DNA of 64,000 bases from Actinoplanes sp. TFC3 (GTDB lineage: Bacteria > Actinomycetota > Actinomycetes > Mycobacteriales > Micromonosporaceae), in NCBI RefSeq assembly GCF_001553785.1, contig NZ_LOJP01000001.1, positions 732,890 through 796,889 of the forward strand, written 5' to 3'. Positions 37,271 through 45,997 of this stretch are shown here, piece after piece. Position 1 is the first letter of the stretch. The number at the start of each line of letters is the position of its first letter. Position numbers and translations under genes: made by a program. A model generated the notes under the pieces. It made no database searches. It saw only the letters and a program-made list of their open reading frames with translations, and was not told where the DNA came from.

Positions 37271-39634
37271 CTATTTCCCGACATAGGTCGCCAGGTGCTC
37301 CCCGGTCAGGGTTGAGCCGGCGGCGACCAGAACGGCCGGGGTGCCCTCGAAGACGATTCGCCCGCCGTCGTGGCCGGCGCCCGGACCCAGGTCGATGATC
37401 CAGTCCGCGTGCGCCATGACCGCCTGGTGATGCTCGATCACGATCACCGACTTGCCCCCGTCCACCAACCGGTCCAGCAGACCCAGCAACTGCTCGACGT
37501 CGGCCAGGTGCAGCCCGGTGGTCGGCTCGTCGAGGACGTAGACCCCGCCCTTGTCGCCCAGGTGGGTGGCCAGCTTGAGCCGCTGGCGTTCACCGCCGGA
37601 CAGCGTGGTGAGCGGCTGGCCCAGGCTCAGATAGCCCAGCCCGACCTCGGCCAGGTGCGTCAGGATCTTGTGGGCGGCCGGGGTCTTCGCCTCGCCGGTG
37701 CCGAAGAACTGCTCGGCCTCGCTGACCGGCATGGCCAGCACCTCGCTGATGTCGCGGCCGCCGAAGCGGTATTCCAGCACCGAGGCGTCGAACCGCTTGC
37801 CCTCGCACTGCTCGCACACGGTGGCCACCCCGGCCATCATCGCCAGGTCGGTGAAGATCACCCCGGCGCCGTTGCAGGTCGGGCAGGCGCCCTCGGAGTT
37901 CGCGCTGAACAGGGCGGGCTTGACGCCGTTGGCCTTGGCGAACGCCTTGCGAACCGGCTCCAGCAAACCCGTGTACGTCGCCGGGTTGCTGCGCCGCGAC
38001 CCCTTGATCGGCGCCTGGTCGACAGCGATGACCCCGTCGCGACCGGCCACCGAGCCGTGGATCAGCGAGCTCTTGCCCGACCCGGCCACCCCCGTCACCA
38101 CCGTCAGCACGCCGAGCGGGATATCCACGTCCACGTTCTGCAAGTTGTGCTCCGCAGCCCCGCGCACCTGGAGCACCCCGGAGGCCTTGCGCACCGAGGG
38201 CTTGAGCGCGGCCCGGTCGTCCAGATGCCGCCCGGTGAGCGTGCCGCTGGCCCGCAGACCCTCGACGGTGCCCTCGTACATCACCTCGCCGCCCGCTGTG
38301 CCGGCCCGGGGACCGAGGTCGACCACGTGGTCGGCGATCGCGATGGCCTCCGGCTTGTGCTCCACGACCAGCACGGTGTTGCCTTTGTCGCGCAGTTGCA
38401 GCAGCAGTTCGTTCATCCGCTGGATGTCATGCGGGTGCAGGCCGATTGTGGGCTCGTCGAACACGTACGTGACGTCGGTCAGCGAGGAGCCGAGGTGCCG
38501 GATCATCTTGGTGCGCTGCGCCTCGCCGCCGGACAGGGTCCCCGACGAGCGGTCCAGGCTCAGATAGCCCAGGCCGATGGTGACGAACGAGTCCAGGGTG
38601 TGCTGCAGCTTACCCATCAGCGGGGCCACCGACGCGTCGTCGACCGTACGAACCCACTCGGCCAGGTCGCTGATCTGCATCGCGCACGCGTCGGCGATGC
38701 TGACCCCCTTGATCTTCGAGGACCGGGCAGCCTCGCTGAGCCGGGTCCCCGCGCACTCCGGGCAGACGCCAAAGGTGACCACCCGCTCGACGAACGCGCG
38801 GATGTGCGGTTGCAGCGCGTCGACGTCCTTGCTGAGCATCGATTTCTGGATGCGGGGGATCAGCCCCTCGTACGTCAGGTTGATGCCCTCGACCTTGATC
38901 TTCGTGGGTTCCTTGTGGAGCAGATCGTTGAGCTCACGCTTGGTGAACTTGGCAATCGGCTTGTCCGCGTCGAAGAAGCCGCAGCCGTTGAAGATGCGGC
39001 CGTACCAGCCCTCCATGCTGTAGCCCGGGATGGTCAGCGCACCCTCGTTGAGCGACTTGCTGTCGTCGTAGAGCTGGGTGAGGTCGATGTCGGAGATGCG
39101 ACCCATGCCCTCGCAGCGAGGACACATGCCGCCGGTGATGCTGAATTCCCGGCGCTCCTTGATCGTCTGTCCGTTTTTCTGTACGGACACAGCCCCCGCC
39201 CCGCTGAGCGACGCGACGTTGAACGAGAACGCCTGCGCCGATCCCACGTGCGGCTGACCCAACCGGCTGAACAGGATCCGCAGCATCGCGTTGGCATCGG
39301 TGACCGTGCCGAGCGTGGAGCGCGGGTTGGCGCCGATCCGCTCCTGGTCCACGATGATCGCGGTGGTCAGCCCCTCCAGCACGTCGACCTCGGGGCGCGC
39401 CAGGGCCGGCATGAAGCCCTGCACGAACGCGCTGTACGTTTCGTTGATCATCCGCTGTGACTCCGCGGCGATCGTGGCGAACACCAGCGAGCTCTTGCCC
39501 GACCCGGAGACCCCGGTGAACACCGTCAGCCGCCGCTTCGGGATTTCGACGCTGACGTCCTTGAGGTTGTTCTCCCGCGCGCCGTGCACGCGGATCAGGT
39601 CGTGGCTGTCAGCGGCGTGCTGTCCTGTCTCCAT
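37271..39634 (-). CDS. Short UvrA-like ABC ATPase (class II)
   Basis: A 787-residue protein of the UvrA family with two ABC modules: Walker A TGVSGSGKSSL near the start and TGVAGSGKSSL in the second half, each with its signature (LSGGEAQRTKM and LSGGERQRLKL) and Walker B (YVFDEPTIGLHP and YVLDEPTTGLHL). Zinc-binding pairs are CPRCEG / CPECAG and CPTCNG / CEQCEG. At about 160 residues shorter than canonical UvrA it lacks the UvrB-interaction insert, as in UvrA2/DrrC-type proteins tied to drug resistance. ATG 39634 is used; a GTG at 39643 lacks a spaced ribosome-binding site. It stands alone next to a P450 gene. Confidence 0.88.
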   Translation of the reverse strand: METGQHAADSHDLIRVHGARENNLKDVSVEIPKRRLTVFTGVSGSGKSSLVFATIAAESQRMINETYSAFVQGFMPALARPEVDVLEGLTTAIIVDQERIGANPRSTLGTVTDANAMLRILFSRLGQPHVGSAQAFSFNVASLSGAGAVSVQKNGQTIKERREFSITGGMCPRCEGMGRISDIDLTQLYDDSKSLNEGALTIPGYSMEGWYGRIFNGCGFFDADKPIAKFTKRELNDLLHKEPTKIKVEGINLTYEGLIPRIQKSMLSKDVDALQPHIRAFVERVVTFGVCPECAGTRLSEAARSSKIKGVSIADACAMQISDLAEWVRTVDDASVAPLMGKLQHTLDSFVTIGLGYLSLDRSSGTLSGGEAQRTKMIRHLGSSLTDVTYVFDEPTIGLHPHDIQRMNELLLQLRDKGNTVLVVEHKPEAIAIADHVVDLGPRAGTAGGEVMYEGTVEGLRASGTLTGRHLDDRAALKPSVRKASGVLQVRGAAEHNLQNVDVDIPLGVLTVVTGVAGSGKSSLIHGSVAGRDGVIAVDQAPIKGSRRSNPATYTGLLEPVRKAFAKANGVKPALFSANSEGACPTCNGAGVIFTDLAMMAGVATVCEQCEGKRFDASVLEYRFGGRDISEVLAMPVSEAEQFFGTGEAKTPAAHKILTHLAEVGLGYLSLGQPLTTLSGGERQRLKLATHLGDKGGVYVLDEPTTGLHLADVEQLLGLLDRLVDGGKSVIVIEHHQAVMAHADWIIDLGPGAGHDGGRIVFEGTPAVLVAAGSTLTGEHLATYVGK

Positions 39635-39677
39635 GCCCGGCACCCTAGCTGCGATTGAGGCCAGTTTTCTTCTTGAT

Positions 39678-40886
39678 TCATGACGTGATCGGCAGACTTG
39701 TATAGCCGCGCAGGGTCAGGCTGTCGCGGCGCACCGGATCGCCGGCCAGGGCCAGTCCCGGGAAGCGCCGGACCAGCGCGGGCAGCGCAATCTCGGCTTC
39801 GAGCCGGGCCAGCGGCGCACCGAGGCAGTAGTGGATGCCACCGCCGAACGACAGCGGCGCGTTGTCCGGGCGCGTCAGGTCCAGCCGGTCCGGGTCGGCG
39901 AAGCGCTGCGGGTCGCGGTTGCCGGCGCCCAGGTAGGCCACGATCCGTTCACCGCCGGACACCGGTACGCCGCCCACCTGCACGTCGTCCCAGGTGACCC
40001 GGGCCAGCAGTTGCACCGGGGTGTCGTACCGCAGAAGCTCCTCGACCGCGTCCTTGGCGATCTCCGGCTTGTCCCTCAGCAGGGTGACCTGCGAAGGGTT
40101 GTCCAGCAGCGCGACCACGCTGTTGGCGAGCAGGTTCGTGGTGGTCTCGAAGCCGGCCGCGAACAGCAGCCCGGCCATGGTCAGCAGCTCGTCCTCGGTC
40201 AGCTTGTCGCCGTCCTCCTCGGCCGCCACCAGCGCGCTGAGCAGGTCATCGGTCGGCTGGCGGCGACGCTCGTGCACCAGGTCGGCCAGGTACGACCGGA
40301 TCTGCGCGGCAGCCGGGTCGGCCGTGGCGAGCACGTCCTCGTCGATGCGCTCCAGCACCTGCGTCCAGTCGCGCACCAACTGCTGGAACTGCGCCCGGTC
40401 CGCCTCCGGTACGCCCAGCAGCTCGCCGATCACGTTGACCGGCAGCGGAAAGGCGAACGCGGTCACGAAGTCGGTGCCGCCGTCCATGGCGTCGAGCAGG
40501 TCGCCGACCATCCGCTCGATGCTGGGCCGCAGCTCCTGCACCCGGCGCGGGGTGAACGACGAGCTGACCAGCCGGCGCAGGCGGGTGTGATCCGGCGGGT
40601 TGAGGTTGAGGATGCTGGTGAACAGCAGGCGCAGCGCCGGGTGGTCGGACCATCCGGGCACTACGAAGTCGAACATGTGCTGCGGCATGTGGCCGATTTT
40701 CGGGTTGCGGGTGATCGCCGCGCAGTCCGCGTGCCGGGTCAGCACCAGCACCCCGTCGTCCGCGCGCACCAGCGGGGAGATCTCGCGTAGCCGGTGATAG
40801 CGCGGATACGGGTCTTCGCGCCCGGTCATCCGGGTCAGCTCGTCGAGCAGGGTCGAGACCTCGGCACTCTCCACGATGTCCGTCAT
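39678..40886 (-). CDS. Cytochrome P450
   Basis: A complete 402-residue bacterial class I P450. The I-helix oxygen-binding block is AGFETTTN near residue 243, the K-helix ExxR lies in EELLRYDTPVQ, and the heme-binding loop is FGGGIHYCLGAPLAR with the Cys ligand near 350. It resembles the CYP105/CYP107-type hydroxylases of actinomycetes, which act on secondary metabolites or xenobiotics; the substrate is unknown. No ferredoxin gene is next to it, so redox partners must come from elsewhere. It is divergent from the XRE regulator, with a 14-bp palindrome between them. Confidence 0.93.
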   Translation of the reverse strand: MTDIVESAEVSTLLDELTRMTGREDPYPRYHRLREISPLVRADDGVLVLTRHADCAAITRNPKIGHMPQHMFDFVVPGWSDHPALRLLFTSILNLNPPDHTRLRRLVSSSFTPRRVQELRPSIERMVGDLLDAMDGGTDFVTAFAFPLPVNVIGELLGVPEADRAQFQQLVRDWTQVLERIDEDVLATADPAAAQIRSYLADLVHERRRQPTDDLLSALVAAEEDGDKLTEDELLTMAGLLFAAGFETTTNLLANSVVALLDNPSQVTLLRDKPEIAKDAVEELLRYDTPVQLLARVTWDDVQVGGVPVSGGERIVAYLGAGNRDPQRFADPDRLDLTRPDNAPLSFGGGIHYCLGAPLARLEAEIALPALVRRFPGLALAGDPVRRDSLTLRGYTSLPITS

Positions 40887-40950
40887 GTCAGCGAGCGTAC
40901 CGGCGGCTTGAGTGATGGGCGTCCATCGTTTACGCTCACCGCGGGTTCCA

Positions 40951-40964
40951 TAAACCTGAGTTTA
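40951..40964. promoter_or_regulatory. TAAAC/GTTTA inverted repeat
   Basis: TAAACCTGAGTTTA has 5-bp arms and a 4-bp centre, in the divergent region between the P450 and XRE genes. A related TTTAC lies at 40929-40933. It is a possible operator or promoter element. Confidence 0.35.
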
Positions 40965-40975
40965 CGGTCGTTCAT

Positions 40976-40989
40976 CGATGTGCACATCG
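40976..40989. promoter_or_regulatory. Perfect 14-bp palindrome between P450 and XRE genes
   Basis: CGATGTGCACATCG is a perfect palindrome 26 bp before the ATG of the XRE gene. A partial copy, GATGTGCA, follows at 40993-41000. It is a good candidate for the XRE protein's own operator and could also control the P450. Confidence 0.55.
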
Positions 40990-41015
40990 GGGGATGTGCA
41001 GCCGGTGAGTTGCTC

Positions 41016-41495
41016 ATGGACATCGATGCAGCGGCCGTGTTACGTAAGCAAGATCCAGTCAGCGGGGGCGGGGGTGGGCGCGTGACGTCCGAGAACTCCA
41101 TCGCCGCCAAGCTGGACCGGCTGTTCCACCAGGTCCGCGGCGCCGGGCAGAGCGAGGTCAGCTACATGGCCGTGGCTGACGCGATCCGCCGGGAGCACGG
41201 CATCGCCATCTCGCACACCTACATCTGGCAGCTGCGCACCGGCCGCCGCGACAACCCGACCATCCAGCATCTGCGGGGGCTGGCCGCCTTTTTCGGCGTA
41301 CCGGTGGCGTATTTTCTGGATGACGACGAGGCGCGCAAGATCGACGGTCAGCTGGAGTTGCTCCGGACCCTGCGAGACGCGCAGGTCACCGAGATCGCGT
41401 TGCGCGCGGCCGACGTGTCACCCAGCAGCCGGGACACCATCGGCGAGCTGGTCCGCCAGGTGTGGGAGCTGGAGCGTCAGCGCAGGACGGACTGA
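41016..41495 (+). CDS. XRE-family regulator of the membrane/ImmA triad
   Basis: A 159-residue protein (138 if the GTG at 41082 is used, which begins at the more conserved MTSENSIAAKLDRLF). The helix-turn-helix of the XRE/Cro type lies in YMAVADAIRREHGIAISHTYIWQLRTGRRDNPTIQHLRGLA, followed by the usual LAAFFGVPVAYFLDDD. A helical C-terminal tail follows. It converges on, and overlaps by 19 bp, a membrane-protein gene which itself overlaps an ImmA/IrrE peptidase gene. XRE repressors that are cut by ImmA-type proteases are known from mobile elements, so control by the neighbour is plausible. Confidence 0.83.
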   Translation: MDIDAAAVLRKQDPVSGGGGGRVTSENSIAAKLDRLFHQVRGAGQSEVSYMAVADAIRREHGIAISHTYIWQLRTGRRDNPTIQHLRGLAAFFGVPVAYFLDDDEARKIDGQLELLRTLRDAQVTEIALRAADVSPSSRDTIGELVRQVWELERQRRTD

Positions 41496-42559
41496 GCGAA
41501 ACGTCGCGGCTCGGGCCGGCGGAAGGACGCGCTGACCCGGCTCAGCCAGGCGATTTCCGTGCCCAGCTCGCTGTCCTCGCCGGTGTCGGTCCACTGTGCC
41601 TGCTCCGACGCCTCGCTGCCGGTGCGATGGCGTTCCAACGCCAGGGCAATGCCGCACGCTTCCACCAGCTCGGGCGTGGCTTCCTCTTCCAGGAACGCCG
41701 AGGCGTCCCGCAGAGCACCACCCGGAAGGTACGCCCGCAGCGTCAGCATCCCGTCCCGGATCTCGATGACCCGCCGGTACAGCCGCAGCTGCACCTCTTC
41801 GACCCCGCTGAGCTCCAACAGCGCGCGCCGCCGGGAGAAGAGAATGACCTCGGGGAACGTCCGGCGCATCACCTGCCACAGCGGGCGAAGCTCCCACAGC
41901 GCCCGGTAAGCACCGACGACCGTCCGCAGCCGGTTGCCCGCCGGCACCGCCGCGCCGACCACGGCCAGGATCGTGCCCAGCGCCCGCACCGTGTCGGCCT
42001 GCGGCTGGACGGCCTCGAACGACACCGGGGCATGCAGCGCCTCGGCCACGATCAGGCTGGTCTTGACCAGCGCGTAGACGGCGCTGACGCCGACGCCGAC
42101 GCCGATCGCGCGCAACCCGTGCCGCAGCAATCCGGCGGGCGCCTTGCAGGAGGCCTGCCAGAAAATCGTTGCCGCGATGGTCAGCACCGTGCCGAGGTAG
42201 CCGTTGAGCACGACCCAGTAGCCGGCCTCCCCGCTGCGCAGCAGCACCAGGGTCACCACCACGGCCACCGCGAGGATGAACTGGCCGCGCCCCCGGGGAC
42301 GGTCGGTGACCAGGCAGATGAAGCGCAGCAGGAAGAAGCCGACCAGCACGCCGAGCAGGTGCGGCAGCTTCTCCGGGTGCGCGATCAGCTCACCGAGTTC
42401 CTCGTTGACCGCCGGGGTGGCAACGGTCTTCACCAGCGCGAGCAGCAACAACGTGGCCCACAGCGCCCGCTGCTGGGCGTCGCGCCACAGGGTAGGGAAG
42501 CGGATGGCGACCGTGCCCCACAGCAGCACGAGCAGAAGCTGGTTGAGCGGGCCGTTCAC
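41477..42559 (-). CDS. MAB_1171c-type putative membrane protein
   Basis: A 360-residue protein. The N-terminal two thirds contain about seven hydrophobic helices (for example LNQLLLVLLWGTVAIRFPTLW, LLGVLVGFFLLRFICL, AVVVTLVLL), and a cytosolic C-terminal region of roughly 130 residues follows with the block LWELRPLWQVMRRTFPEV. This matches the actinobacterial family annotated as MAB_1171c-like putative transporters, whose role is unknown. It is the middle member of a conserved three-gene set with an XRE regulator and an ImmA/IrrE peptidase. Its start overlaps the stop of the peptidase gene by 4 bases. Confidence 0.75.
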   Translation of the reverse strand: MNGPLNQLLLVLLWGTVAIRFPTLWRDAQQRALWATLLLLALVKTVATPAVNEELGELIAHPEKLPHLLGVLVGFFLLRFICLVTDRPRGRGQFILAVAVVVTLVLLRSGEAGYWVVLNGYLGTVLTIAATIFWQASCKAPAGLLRHGLRAIGVGVGVSAVYALVKTSLIVAEALHAPVSFEAVQPQADTVRALGTILAVVGAAVPAGNRLRTVVGAYRALWELRPLWQVMRRTFPEVILFSRRRALLELSGVEEVQLRLYRRVIEIRDGMLTLRAYLPGGALRDASAFLEEEATPELVEACGIALALERHRTGSEASEQAQWTDTGEDSELGTEIAWLSRVSASFRRPEPRRFAQSVLR

Positions 42560-43053
42560 AGGCGGAACTTCAGCACGTCGGCGAGCCGGCCCAGCGAGCC
42601 ACCACCGAGCGTGCGCGGCGCTGGGCGGGCCGCGCGAGCCCGGATCAGCGAGGCCATCATTTCCGCCTCGCGCTCCTGGGCGGTCGTGTAGCTGACCCGG
42701 CCCAGGATCCGCTCGACGGTCCGCGGGTCCAGGTCGGGGGCGAGCCGGGCCAGCGCCCCGCCGCTCACGTCCAGCCCGGTGCGGTGGCCGCTGAGCATGT
42801 GGGCCAGCTCGTGCAGCACGATGTGCTCGGCGTGCAGCCGCGAGGTGCCAGGGTCGTAGAAGACGTAGTCAGCGCTGGCGAGCGACAACCACAACCCGCA
42901 TGGGGCTCCGGTGCCGAGCCCGGGCATCGGCCGCAGGGTCAGCGGACGGCCCCGATGAGCAGCGACAACAGCCGCAAAAGCGTCCAGATCGAACGGGTGG
43001 GGGATCACCAAGCCCGCGAGGCGTTGCTCGCACCGCCGGCGCAGCCGTCTCAC
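42556..43053 (-). CDS. ImmA/IrrE-family metallopeptidase
   Basis: A 165-residue protein of the ImmA/IrrE family. The zinc motif HELAHMLSGH lies near residue 92 and a downstream Glu in EREAEMMASLIRA can serve as third ligand. Such peptidases cleave XRE-type repressors in response to a signal (ImmA of ICEBs1, IrrE of Deinococcus). The GTG at 43053 has a strong GGAGGGGAG ribosome-binding site. Its product and the membrane protein are co-translated, and an XRE gene lies on the other side, so a membrane signal relayed to repressor cleavage is a reasonable model (inference). Confidence 0.82.
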   Translation of the reverse strand: MRRLRRRCEQRLAGLVIPHPFDLDAFAAVVAAHRGRPLTLRPMPGLGTGAPCGLWLSLASADYVFYDPGTSRLHAEHIVLHELAHMLSGHRTGLDVSGGALARLAPDLDPRTVERILGRVSYTTAQEREAEMMASLIRARAARPAPRTLGGGSLGRLADVLKFRL

Positions 43054-43103
43054 AGATCTCCCCTCCGAACCAGCAAGGCTACCCGCACCTCCTAAGGTGA
43101 GGC

Positions 43104-43724
43104 GTGGCCAAGTACTTCGACGTGCATCCGGACAATCCGCAACCCCGGGCGATCGGGCAGATCGTGGGGCTGTTGCGCGACGACGCGCTGATCGCCTACC
43201 CGACCGATAGCTGCTACGCGCTCGGCTGCCGGATCGGCAACGCCGGCGGGCTCGAGCGCATCCGCGAGATCCGGCACCTGGGCAACGCCCACCACTTCAC
43301 CCTGGTGTGCCGCGACTTCGCCCAGCTGGGCCAGTTCGTGCAGATCAGCAACGCGGTGTTCCGCCTGGTCAAAGCGTCGACGCCGGGCAGCTACACGTTC
43401 ATCCTGCCGGCCACCCGCGAGGTGCCGAGGCGCCTGCTGCACCCCAAGAAGAAGACAGTGGGGGTACGCATCCCCGAGCACGCCGTCACCCAGGCGCTCC
43501 TGGCCGAACTGGGCGAGCCGCTGCTCTCCAGCACCCTGCTGCTGCCCGGTCAGGAAGAGCCGGCCACGCAGGGCTGGGAGATCAAAGAGGAACTCGACCA
43601 CGTGGTCGACGCGGTGATCGACTCCGGAGAATGTGGCACAGTCCCAACCACGGTCGTGGACCTGTCCGAGGGCACCCCGGAAATCCTGCGGGTAGGCGCC
43701 GGTGACCCGACGCGCTTCGAGTAG
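43104..43724 (+). CDS. YrdC/Sua5-family protein (threonylcarbamoyl-AMP synthase-like)
   Basis: A 206-residue protein of the Sua5/YciO/YrdC/YwlC family, with the nucleotide-binding start LRDDALIAYPTDSCYALGCRI, the block KRIREIRHLGNAHHFTLVCRD-like region at about residues 52-72, and SSTLLLPG. The YciO subgroup has the same layout and an uncertain function, so both L-threonylcarbamoyladenylate synthesis for tRNA t6A and an uncharacterised role remain possible. Start is GTG 43104 with AGGTGAGG just upstream. The lipoprotein gene that follows begins 23 bp before this stop. Confidence 0.82.
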   Translation: MAKYFDVHPDNPQPRAIGQIVGLLRDDALIAYPTDSCYALGCRIGNAGGLERIREIRHLGNAHHFTLVCRDFAQLGQFVQISNAVFRLVKASTPGSYTFILPATREVPRRLLHPKKKTVGVRIPEHAVTQALLAELGEPLLSSTLLLPGQEEPATQGWEIKEELDHVVDAVIDSGECGTVPTTVVDLSEGTPEILRVGAGDPTRFE

Positions 43725-44667
43725 CGCCCTCGCCGTGGTGCTGGCCCTGTCAGCCTGCACCGCACCGAAACCCGGCTGGCAGCACGCCACCGTACCGGCC
43801 GATCTCAAGGCGGTCACCCACTGCGGTGACAAGTGGTACGTCGTCGGCAGCTACCACGGGACGAGCCCGGCGGCCTTCGCCAGCCGGGATGCCCGCACCT
43901 GGACAGCGTTGACTTTGGCGCCGTCGCCGGGCAGCTACTACGGGCCGCGCAGCGTGCTGTACTCCGTGGCCTGCGCGAACGGCCGGATCGCGGCGATCGG
44001 CGCTCAGGCCGGTGGCGCGCATGGCAACCCGCGCACCAGTACCTGGTTCCAGCGTTCGGACACTGTGCTCGCTGAGGTCGCCGCGCCCTTCGAGCTGTAC
44101 GGCGGGGACGAGGCCGTGGACGCAAGCCGGATAGCGGGCGGCTCGCGCGGCTTTCTCATCACCGGCAACCGGACCACCGGACCGGCCGCTTGGCTGTCCC
44201 CGCACGGCGCCGGCTTCACCCGTGTCCAGGTCGGCGAGCGGGGCCCGCTGGCGCGCGACGGCATCGTGCTGGACGACCGGTGGTTGGTGGTTGGCGGCTC
44301 GACAGCGTGGTCATCGTCCGACGGCCGGGCCTGGGTTCCCTCGGCTTGCGATGCCGATGAGGTGCAGCGGGTGGTCGCCTGGCGGGGGCAGCTCGTCCTG
44401 GCCGGCGTTCGCGGCACCTCGTACGTAACCTGGCTCTGGCGGGACGGAGTGTGGCGGGAGCTGGGCAGCTTCGGCCGGGCGACGCCGACGGGCCTGCGGT
44501 CGCTGACTGTGGTGCGAGGTCGTCTGGTGGCTGCAGCCGGCAAGGTGTGGGAGTCGCGCGACGGCCGGTCGTGGCGTGAGCTGCGGGCGCCCGCCGAGCC
44601 GGTGGCGGCGGCCGGGTCGGGTGACACGTTGCTGCTGATCAGCGGCTTCTCCACGTACCTGAGGTAA
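43702..44667 (+). CDS. Secreted lipoprotein with beta-propeller-like repeats
   Basis: A 321-residue protein with a short lipoprotein signal: MTRRASSSALAVVLALSAC, Cys 19 being the likely lipidated residue. The mature part consists of repeated units with the pattern S-x-DGRxW (AFASRDARTW, AWSSSDGRAW, VWESRDGRSW), suggesting a sialidase/photosystem-like beta-propeller anchored outside the cell. No catalytic residues are recognisable. The GTG start lies inside the end of the YrdC gene. It ends one base before the stop of the convergent SARP gene. Function unknown. Confidence 0.72.
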   Translation: MTRRASSSALAVVLALSACTAPKPGWQHATVPADLKAVTHCGDKWYVVGSYHGTSPAAFASRDARTWTALTLAPSPGSYYGPRSVLYSVACANGRIAAIGAQAGGAHGNPRTSTWFQRSDTVLAEVAAPFELYGGDEAVDASRIAGGSRGFLITGNRTTGPAAWLSPHGAGFTRVQVGERGPLARDGIVLDDRWLVVGGSTAWSSSDGRAWVPSACDADEVQRVVAWRGQLVLAGVRGTSYVTWLWRDGVWRELGSFGRATPTGLRSLTVVRGRLVAAAGKVWESRDGRSWRELRAPAEPVAAAGSGDTLLLISGFSTYLR

Positions 44668-44668
44668 G

Positions 44669-45940
44669 TCAGCATCGGCCGGCGCAGGTGCCGAGGCTGC
44701 ACCAGCGGCGCCGGCCGTGTTCGTCGAGGAACAGCCAGCCGCACGCTTCTCCGGGGCATACCCGGATCTGGAAGCGCCGGGGATCGGCGAGCAGGTCGGC
44801 GGCGCTGCGGGCGGCGGCGAGAACGGGCAGTCGCAACCCGATCCCCGGGGCCACTCGCCAGCCGCCGAGACCGTCGTCCGAGCGTACGAAACGACTTGCC
44901 CGCATGGCCGCCTCGGCGAGCGCCGCAACGGCCTTGAACGCGACCGCATCGGCCGGGTCTGTGCAGCTCGCGTAGAGCTGTCGCCGCAGCTCCCGGGCCT
45001 GCGCCAGGGCTCGCGCGGCCCCGGCCGGATCGCGCTCGGCCGCGGTCAGCAGGCGCGTCACCACCCACTCCTCGGCCAGACCAACATGCCCGGCCCACAC
45101 CGCCAGCGTGGGATAACCGCGAAGCCAATCCGAGTGCGGCGTCGGCGGTCGTCCCCACCCCGCGAACGTGTTGCAGAACTCCAGCGCAGGATGTCCGGCG
45201 GTCTGCCACGGCAGCCACTGATCGCGCACACGCACGGCGTAACGCGGCGCCGGCGGACGCAGCAGCTCGGGATCACCACGCTCGACACGCTCCCGCACGG
45301 CAGTCAGCTGCGGCCCCGGCGCCAGACCGAGATCAGCAAGAACGCGCCGGTTGCGCTCGTAGAGATCGAGGGCCTCCGCGCGGCGCCCGCATCGGTGCAG
45401 AGCAGTCATCACGTACGTACACAGCTGCTCCCGTCCCGCCCCGGCCACGCTCACCAGCTCGGCCGCGTCCTCGTGCTGCCCGGAGTCGAGCAACAGCCGG
45501 GCATAACGCTCGGCCACGTCCAGCCGCAGCTCGCTCAGCTCGGGATCGTCGGTGTCACCGCGCCACAACGCCAACGCCCGCCGGCACAGCTCCGCCTGCT
45601 CAGCGGGATCCGGACTGCGAGCCGCGGCCAGCTCGCGGAAGGTGCGCACGTCCAGCTCGTACGTCCCCGGGTCGGCCATCCGATAACCACTGCCAAGCCG
45701 TTCAATACCGATGCCGTACGGACCCAGCGCCGCCCGCAACCGTCCGATGTAGGTGTGCAACGTGCCGCGGCCGCGTTGCTCGCCCGGCCAGAGCTTGTCG
45801 ATCAGGCGCTGCGCCGGGACCACTTGGCGTTCGCGGGCCAGCAGGAGCACGGTGAGGATCAGCCGTTCCTGTCGGCGCCCGACGGTGACGGCTCCGGCCT
45901 CGGTGCTCGCCTCGAACGGGCCGAGCAGGCGGAACTGCAT
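44669..45940 (-). CDS. SARP regulator fused to an ABATE/CGNR-like module
   Basis: A 423-residue protein with an uncommon fusion. Residues about 1-95 form an OmpR-like winged helix (LLGPFEASTEAGAVTVGRRQ, then IGRLRAALGPYGI) and 96-215 a bacterial transcriptional activator (BTAD) domain, together a SARP unit. From about 240 an ABATE-type domain begins (HPALEFCNTFAGWG), and the end is a CGNR-like zinc finger: CPGEACGWLFLDEHGRRRWCSLGTC. The usual CGNRxKxxR end is reduced to CAGRC. SARPs activate secondary-metabolite genes; the CGNR module may sense a ligand or bind DNA. No metabolite cluster adjoins it. Confidence 0.85.
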   Translation of the reverse strand: MQFRLLGPFEASTEAGAVTVGRRQERLILTVLLLARERQVVPAQRLIDKLWPGEQRGRGTLHTYIGRLRAALGPYGIGIERLGSGYRMADPGTYELDVRTFRELAAARSPDPAEQAELCRRALALWRGDTDDPELSELRLDVAERYARLLLDSGQHEDAAELVSVAGAGREQLCTYVMTALHRCGRRAEALDLYERNRRVLADLGLAPGPQLTAVRERVERGDPELLRPPAPRYAVRVRDQWLPWQTAGHPALEFCNTFAGWGRPPTPHSDWLRGYPTLAVWAGHVGLAEEWVVTRLLTAAERDPAGAARALAQARELRRQLYASCTDPADAVAFKAVAALAEAAMRASRFVRSDDGLGGWRVAPGIGLRLPVLAAARSAADLLADPRRFQIRVCPGEACGWLFLDEHGRRRWCSLGTCAGRC

Positions 45941-45997
45941 GGCACTTGCGAGCGTACGGTCAGAATCCGGTCAGGTCTTGTCGTGATCCTGACTTTC

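Noticed and set aside
37370..39460. A 696-residue open frame on the plus strand
   Set aside because: Antisense to the UvrA-like gene and without protein features.
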